A stretch of DNA of 64,000 nucleotides from Letharia columbiana (Eukaryota; Ascomycota; Lecanoromycetes; Lecanorales; Parmeliaceae). The notes under the pieces are model-generated. The model worked only from the letters and a program-made list of their open reading frames with translations. It was not told the DNA's origin and ran no database searches. Location: the NCBI RefSeq assembly GCF_014066305.1, contig NW_023501148.1, forward strand, positions 262,501 through 326,500, in the 5' to 3' direction. This document shows positions 60,057-64,000 of the stretch, one piece after another; within the stretch, counting starts at the first letter, position 1; every line of letters starts with the position of its first letter. The position numbers and the translations under genes were made by a program.

Positions 60057-60997
60057 ATGGACGAACAACGTTTGGAAGACTTTCTAGCCACTTTTCCAAC
60101 ATCAGCATCGCTGCCAAAAGCGCCTCCAGTGCCAGTATCCGGGTATAAATGGGTAAGTATCTCTCTTCGTACGCCCCCAAATAAGGCACCTTCTAAGGGA
60201 TCTGATATTAGCTAACTCCAGTTATTTTCAAGGTACTTGGAATTCTACTTGTCGCAATCATAGCCTTCCCCTTCGCGGTATACTCGACTAAAGGATGGTC
60301 GTCATCAGAATCATCAACAAGACCTTTTCCAGAGCTTGCCTTTCTAAAGCATATGCAGCAAGGCAAATCCGATTTGGAGGCGGTCGGGCGACTTTTGGAG
60401 ACAAATATACAATTTGACCCAAAGGACTCTCGGATGTCAAGGGCACACTATCTGAAACTCTTGAGTACAACATCTGCAGCTGCCGTCTCAGCAAAATTCA
60501 TCAGCTTTTACCCGCAAGCAATTGATACCGTGTGCACCGAGTATTCTTGGGAAAGAATACGCAAATATCTCCCATGGCTTGTGGCCCGTTTCAGAATGGA
60601 AACCAAGCACATGGTTCGTCAACATCACGCCACAATTGATCAAGCAATTTCAGTCCAAGAAATGCTCCAAGAGAAATCGACTGAAGTTGATTTTCACCTG
60701 ATAGAACACAATGAAACGATCATGGGGAAGAGCTATACTGGCGGAGCATGGCGGCCACGAAAAGAGCAGCAGCCTCTCATGCAGGAGATAAGTCAAAAGC
60801 TCAATAACGGTATCAGTTCATATCGTATGAGCTTAGACTTCTGGAATAGGGTAGGGGTTTCCGCAGACAGGATATATTCCAACGTGTCGGCAATGTCTAT
60901 GAGTCATGGTCACGGTGCCAGAGACAGAGACGTGGAAATGCTATTGAATGATATCAAGAAGGCGCTAAGGGAAGCAATTGAGGAAATTGTCTCATAG
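60057..60997 (+). CDS. Uncharacterised single-pass membrane protein
   Basis: Two exons (60,057-60,152 and 60,233-60,997) give 286 residues. The ATG is the first in frame after an upstream TGA at 60,024. Residues 1-32 are a short Pro/Ser-containing N-terminus (MDEQRLEDFL...). Residues 33-50 (VLGILLVAIIAFPFAVYS) are a clear membrane segment, coded right after the intron. The remaining 236 residues are mostly helical in appearance, with several Trp (YSWERIRKYLPWLVARF) and an acidic/basic C-terminus (LLNDIKKALREAIEEIVS). There is no cleavable signal peptide, so a type II or tail-like membrane orientation is possible. I do not recognise the family and assign no function. It is the first gene next to the AT-rich block, a setting where lineage-specific genes are common. 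Codon use and composition are normal, with no RIP stops. Confidence 0.82.
60153..60232 (+). other. Intron of the membrane protein gene
   Basis: 80 bases with donor gtaagt at 60,153, branch-point-like gctaac at 60,211-60,216, and acceptor ttcaag ending at 60,232. Phase 0. Removing it joins the W codon to the V-L-G-I-L-L membrane segment. The sites follow the filamentous-fungus consensus, supporting the eukaryotic assignment. Confidence 0.88.
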
Positions 60998-61048
60998 CAT
61001 AATGTGTGAACAAATGGACTAGGACAACCGCTAGATCTACTGGAAGAA

Positions 61049-61152
61049 TGCTGCTCCACCTTCTGCTGCTCCACCTTCTGCTGCTCCACCTTCTGCTGCT
61101 CCACCTTCTGCTGCTCCACCTTCTGCTGCTCCACCTTCTGCTGCTCCACCTC
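61049..61152. repeat. 15-bp minisatellite
   Basis: Six exact copies of tgctgctccaccttc plus a partial seventh. It lies 52 bp after the stop of the membrane protein gene and just before the end of the convergent pseudogene. The unit has no stop in any frame, so all six frames are open (LLLLH on +, QQKVE or RWSSR on -). Confidence 0.97.
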
Positions 61153-61196
61153 GTCATCTTCGCTCCCATCGTCGCTATCCAGAAGTGGTTCGAGCG

Positions 61197-61830
61197 TTAC
61201 AGTAAGTGCCTGTAGATAGTGTCATTAAGGTGTTGGCGCAAGGAGATTTCATCGCCTTATCGAATCGGCTTTGAGAGCTGCGAAGCTTGGATCTCGGCTT
61301 CAAATATCCATGCTTGATTAAAAACACCATAGATGTTGTCGTAAAGCCCTTGAAGTCTTAAGGCTCAGTAGGTAACCCGGATCTCCCTGCTCAGCAATGA
61401 TTGCAGTGACTTCTTCATCAAACAAATCAAGAAATGGATGGGCCGCATAACAAAAAGATAAGCTTGTTGTCATCACCGCCAAAGTCATGATCTGGCGTGA
61501 TGAAAGTTTGATAGTGGAGGGCCTCGCGAAGAACCGCTCATTACCTTGAAGCACAAGATTGGAAAGGTAGGAGAGGTTCCACGTTGCCGGAGAGGATTTA
61601 CCTCATTGGCGCCAATTGTCCTTGATGTCCAACGCTGTATTGAAATCCTCTCGGGCAATTGCTTCAATTAAGACTTTGCATTAATCCCAGAACTACATAG
61701 GTGCTTTCTTCGCATTCTTTGCATTCTCATTGGCTTCCCCATAGCGACTGTACCCCGTCTGCGATGCACAACTTTTCCTTTGCTGATATCTTTGCTCCAA
61801 GCATTGCTGCCACCGTGCTTCGTAGCAACC
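61197..61830 (-). pseudogene. Degraded gene with RIP-type stop codons
   Basis: Reading the minus strand from about 61,830 down, one frame carries protein-like sequence through three stops: TAG (61,693-61,695) in APM*FWD, TAA (61,681-61,683) in FWD*CK, and TGA (61,603-61,605) in NWRQ*GKSS. It continues through LSYLSNLVLQGNERFF and MTLAVMTTSLSFCYAAH to GDPGYLLSL. A one-base frame change between 61,318 and 61,367 leads to LQGLYDNIYGVFNQAWIFE, then a fourth stop TAA (61,257-61,259) in PIR*GDE, and the natural end HLNDTIYRHLL with TAA at 61,197. All four stops are one C-to-T change from CAG, CAA or CGA. Family not recognised. It is convergent with the membrane protein gene. The start is not defined; the frame may continue to about 61,910 through another TGA. 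Confidence 0.68.
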
Positions 61831-62256
61831 CCGACCGTGACCTATTTCTCCCCTTTCCCCATCACCTGCTGATGTAGATTTGTGACATCAAGCACAGGGC
61901 GCTTGATAACGCCTGGCTGACGATTACTTTTCCACTCTTGATACCGAGCGCTGCGGGCATTCCTATGAAATTTGGTGCAAGGACGGCTCCCGCTATTGCT
62001 GTTGCGGCGCTCCCTGTAAAGCTTGGATGTCCGTCTGTTCATGCGGTCGTTCACAGGATGAATAGGAGTAAAGGAGGCGGCCGACACTGGGGCTTCTGGT
62101 ACGTGGATGTCTGAGATTTTGAGTAGGATCAGGCCATCAAGGGGGGTGGGTTGGAGCATGCTGATGAGAGTGTAGTTGCTATGCTGTATGACTTCGGAGC
62201 TCCTCCGCTGCTGAGCGTCTACGCGGGCGGTATGGGGGGATAGGAAAGGAAAGGGG
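61831..62256 (-). other. Ambiguous region upstream of the pseudogene
   Basis: A minus-strand frame with ATG at 62,159 is open for 105 codons to a TAG at 61,842 (MLQPTPLDGLILLKISDI...). It overlaps a second frame that leads into the pseudogene. Neither has clear splice sites or recognisable domains. It could be the 5' part of the degraded gene. The right part (62,220-62,256) is purine-rich on the + strand, leading into the A tract. Confidence 0.35.

Positions 62257-62322
<66 letters not shown>
62257..62322 (+). repeat. 66-bp poly(A) tract
   Basis: An uninterrupted run of 66 A, preceded by ggaaaggaaagggg and followed by gactaggccggggcc. It could mark the 3' end of a retroposed sequence on the + strand, or be a slippage-expanded homopolymer. 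No element body or target duplication was found around it. Confidence 0.95.
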
Positions 62323-62324
<2 letters not shown>

Positions 62325-62756
62325 CTAGGCCGGGGCCACTGCAGCGTTAGAAGCTCCAAAGTCTAGTACCATCGACTTGATGCCGATGACGCGGGCGATG
62401 TTGGTCTAGATGAACAGGTTGATTTTGACATGGGACATGCCAAGACCTGCCAAGGCTCAGGCAGTGCGAGCAGATGTCAGATACCAGGGGGCCGAGGGGC
62501 CAAAGCACTGCACATCACTTGCACCCTCGTGCTTGCCACGAGTATTTGCCTGCTTGCTGTATCTTGAACATCTTAGACAGGGCGGATTACACGGCTCTGG
62601 CAAAGCAAGATCACCTACCGAATCAATCTTAATATTCACTCGCCTCATAGAAGGCCACACCACTGGATCATCACTCAAAGCCCCTGCCTTTGCAAGATGC
62701 CCCAAAAAATATATTATCCCCGCATATGTGTCTGGGTCTTGATACCTTGGCTTCAT
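62325..62756 (-). CDS. Possible small gene, one intron
   Basis: A minus-strand ATG at 62,756 (MKPRYQDPDTYAGIIYFLGH...) reads 46 codons to IKIDS. A gtaggt donor follows at 62,618. Splicing to the acceptor tctag (62,406) keeps the frame and gives TNIARVIGIKSMVLDFGAS and a TAG at 62,325, 72 residues in total. Without splicing the frame meets TGA (62,457) and TAG. An alternative acceptor at 62,447 has a better branch site (ctgac) but yields a Ser-rich tail. The open frame extends upstream of the ATG to about 62,873, so a 5' exon may be missing. No family recognised; the D-D-P-V-V-W-P run alone is not diagnostic. It may equally be a decayed gene. Confidence 0.3.
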
Positions 62757-62873
62757 CTCTTCATGATTTGTTGTATCTTCGCACGACCCCCTAGCTTTGT
62801 CGCTCGCAAACGGTAGGCTTTCCAATCCCAAATATTTCTGTTCCTTCGATTTACAACCTGTTGTAGGAATCAA

Positions 62874-62986
62874 CTAAGTCACGCTGTCTCTTGGGCTTAC
62901 TATAGTCTTTGGGAAGGACTGTTCATACCTAGACAATGGGTCTCCTCTCAGTCTGGCCAGGTCAAAAGTTTCATCTTCAACACGTT
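62874..62986. other. Short intergenic stretch
   Basis: No supported feature. It is part of a stop-free + strand frame that runs from about 62,820 to 63,287 without an ATG. Confidence 0.4.
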
Positions 62987-63274
62987 TCAGCACCCACCGG
63001 ATCCTGGATGTCTTACGATTGCTAAAATTGGAGCTGCGAGGGCGGCTGCTTTGGCTTGGACCGCAATATGCGCTGAGACAATGAGCGCCGGATGGACGTC
63101 TTCACGAAAGATCATAGCTATTGTACTAGCCTGGATTGGTACATACGCTGAGACAAGGAGCGCCGAACGGATTTCTTCACCCAAAATCGTTGCTATTATA
63201 ACATTGTGCGTATTGGCTGTTGGATTGAATGTCACGGTTGTTCTTGGTTTGCGGGCTTGTTGGAGATTGCTCAT
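62987..63274 (-). CDS. Possible small protein, repeat-containing
   Basis: A minus-strand ATG at 63,274 opens 95 codons (MSNLQQARKPRTTVTFNPTA...) ending in GSGGC. The second half is hydrophobic and Ala/Ile/Val-rich and contains a 25-residue repeat (EEIRSALLVSAYVPIQAS, then REDVHPALIVSAHIAVQAK). The opposite strand is also fully open here, so coding strand is uncertain. No domain recognised. Confidence 0.28.
   Translation of the reverse strand: MSNLQQARKPRTTVTFNPTANTHNVIIATILGEEIRSALLVSAYVPIQASTIAMIFREDVHPALIVSAHIAVQAKAAALAAPILAIVRHPGSGGC
63054..63203. repeat. 75-bp tandem duplication
   Basis: 63,054-63,128 and 63,129-63,203 align without gaps at roughly three quarters identity (gcgctgagacaatgagcgcc against acgctgagacaaggagcgcc; tcttcac shared). 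A weaker third unit may precede them. The period is a multiple of three, so frames on both strands are preserved. Confidence 0.85.
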
Positions 63275-63401
63275 GAGACTCCGATAAACTTGGATGTTTG
63301 AGTAATTGGGGCAGGGCTCCACGGCAAAGTCTTGTCAACAAGCCTTTCTTGGCTCCGCACTCGTTGTAATTGCTTGCATCTGTCTCTGGTAGACGAGGAT
63401 C
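63275..63401. other. Short intergenic stretch
   Basis: No supported feature; a normal-composition spacer between possible divergent small ORFs. Confidence 0.4.
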
Positions 63402-63605
63402 ATGGAAATCTTTGGGGAGAATTCAAAGGAGCGATGGAATCAGTCTTCGAGGCTAAACAAAGAGGTCGTTGCATGGTTCAGGGGATACCTTGATGAGACC
63501 TACTCACACTCTATCGTGGCTATCACCACAACCATCAAGACAAGATTACAAACGTTGACAGGTCTATCATTTATGACCAGTAAGACTCTACACCCCGCAA
63601 TCTGA
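63402..63605 (+). CDS. Possible small ORF
   Basis: An ATG at 63,402 opens 67 codons (MEIFGENSKERWNQSSRLNK...) ending at TGA 63,605. A gtaaga donor-like site lies near its end (after tttatgacca), so it may be a first exon. No domain, signal peptide or membrane segment is evident. Confidence 0.25.
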   Translation: MEIFGENSKERWNQSSRLNKEVVAWFRGYLDETYSHSIVAITTTIKTRLQTLTGLSFMTSKTLHPAI

Positions 63606-63611
63606 AGTCTT

Positions 63612-63905
63612 TCAAGAAGGACGGCCTAAACTAGCTTGCATCAAACCTGAGAGTAGGTCTACGGATGTCGCGGGTATCTTCTCAATGGCGTTCCAAGGAC
63701 AGCTTTTCATTATTGCGATAGCGGCTCTGGTAATAAAACCATCAAGCACACGGTTAAATGGATGCATTTCCAGACGATCAGTAAAGAAGTATGGATCAGG
63801 AGGCCGCACAGATTGCTTCTTAGCGATGAGCCCACATTCAATAAGTAATCCTTTCACGCAAGCTTTATTGAAGCAACTAGCTTTTTCCATATCACCACTC
63901 CTCAT
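63612..63905 (-). CDS. Possible exon of an unknown protein
   Basis: A minus-strand ATG at 63,905 (MRSGDMEKASCFNKACVKGL...) gives 97 codons ending GRPS at 63,612. The composition looks protein-like, with PPDPYFFTDRLEMHPFNRVL in the middle and three Cys. A TAA lies just upstream of the ATG in frame, but a further exon beyond 63,905 or off the window is possible. The opposite strand is also open (63,685-63,915); I favour the minus strand on composition. Not recognised. Confidence 0.35.
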   Translation of the reverse strand: MRSGDMEKASCFNKACVKGLLIECGLIAKKQSVRPPDPYFFTDRLEMHPFNRVLDGFITRAAIAIMKSCPWNAIEKIPATSVDLLSGLMQASLGRPS

Positions 63906-64000
63906 CCATTACTAGAAATATCGGCATCGTAGAAAAGGGTATCATCCTAGACCTGACTACCCGCGCTTCCACCACTCGGCCCGGCCTCCAATGCAAGAAT

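Noticed and set aside
60288..60494. Minus-strand ORF inside the membrane protein gene
   Set aside because: Entirely antisense to the well-supported second exon; no recognisable content.
60910..61215. Open frames giving QQKVE, RWSSR and LLLLH repeats
   Set aside because: All six frames of the 15-bp unit lack stops. The frames overlap the real gene end and the pseudogene end, and none has independent support.
62410..62742. Plus-strand ORF of 110 codons
   Set aside because: Antisense to the more protein-like minus-strand frame, with arginine/cysteine-heavy composition typical of a shadow frame. Neither strand is certain.
63685..63915. Plus-strand ORF opposite the 97-codon minus-strand frame
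   Set aside because: Shadow of the minus-strand frame, which has the more protein-like composition.

Overview
The window looks like a filamentous ascomycete (Pezizomycotina) chromosome. It has two compartments. Positions 1 to about 59,862 are extremely AT-rich: CpA and TpG are strongly depleted while many CpG survive, which is the signature of repeat-induced point mutation (RIP) acting on transposons. From about 59,863 to the end the composition is ordinary, and there is one convincing intron-containing gene. I saw no rRNA, tRNA, CRISPR array or prokaryote-style operon.

The AT-rich block is a nested graveyard of mobile elements, several still readable through the mutations. (1) A rolling-circle (Helitron) family dominates. 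One 6.3-kb copy (16,215-22,561) carries a degraded Rep/helicase. Long copies (8,249-10,321; 10,322-12,430; 34,455-37,141) carry a small passenger ORF antisense to Rep and, in place of Rep, 200-bp tandem repeats. About a dozen 0.4-0.6 kb copies keep only the two ends. All share one end with a short hairpin followed by CCTTTACTYG and another end reading TATATATAATAGAATAAG, and several lie head to tail. (2) Two Ty3/Gypsy chromovirus relics lie at about 4,640-7,300 (+) and 26,761-33,580 (-), each with a short Helitron inside its RNase H region. (3) A Tad-like LINE (33,850-40,190, +) is split by the 2.7-kb Helitron and by an inverted-repeat MITE. (4) There are two related MITEs with 8-bp target duplications, and one element with 28-bp terminal inverted repeats. 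(5) A large DNA-transposase-like ORF relic lies at 47,810-52,500. Three islands (about 34,740-36,000, 40,995-41,500 and 42,056-42,790) escaped most RIP.

Right of the sharp composition boundary lie a 286-aa single-pass membrane protein gene (60,057-60,997, one intron, unrecognised family), a 15-bp minisatellite, and a convergent pseudogene (61,197 to about 61,830, -). The stop codons inside the pseudogene sit where CAG, CAA and CGA would be one C-to-T change away. A 66-A homopolymer and several small uncertain ORFs follow. One of these regions holds a 75-bp tandem duplication open on both strands.

Transposon family assignments come from reading motifs through RIP by eye. No database search was run. 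Element boundaries are good to roughly 10 bp where ends are conserved and much looser elsewhere.
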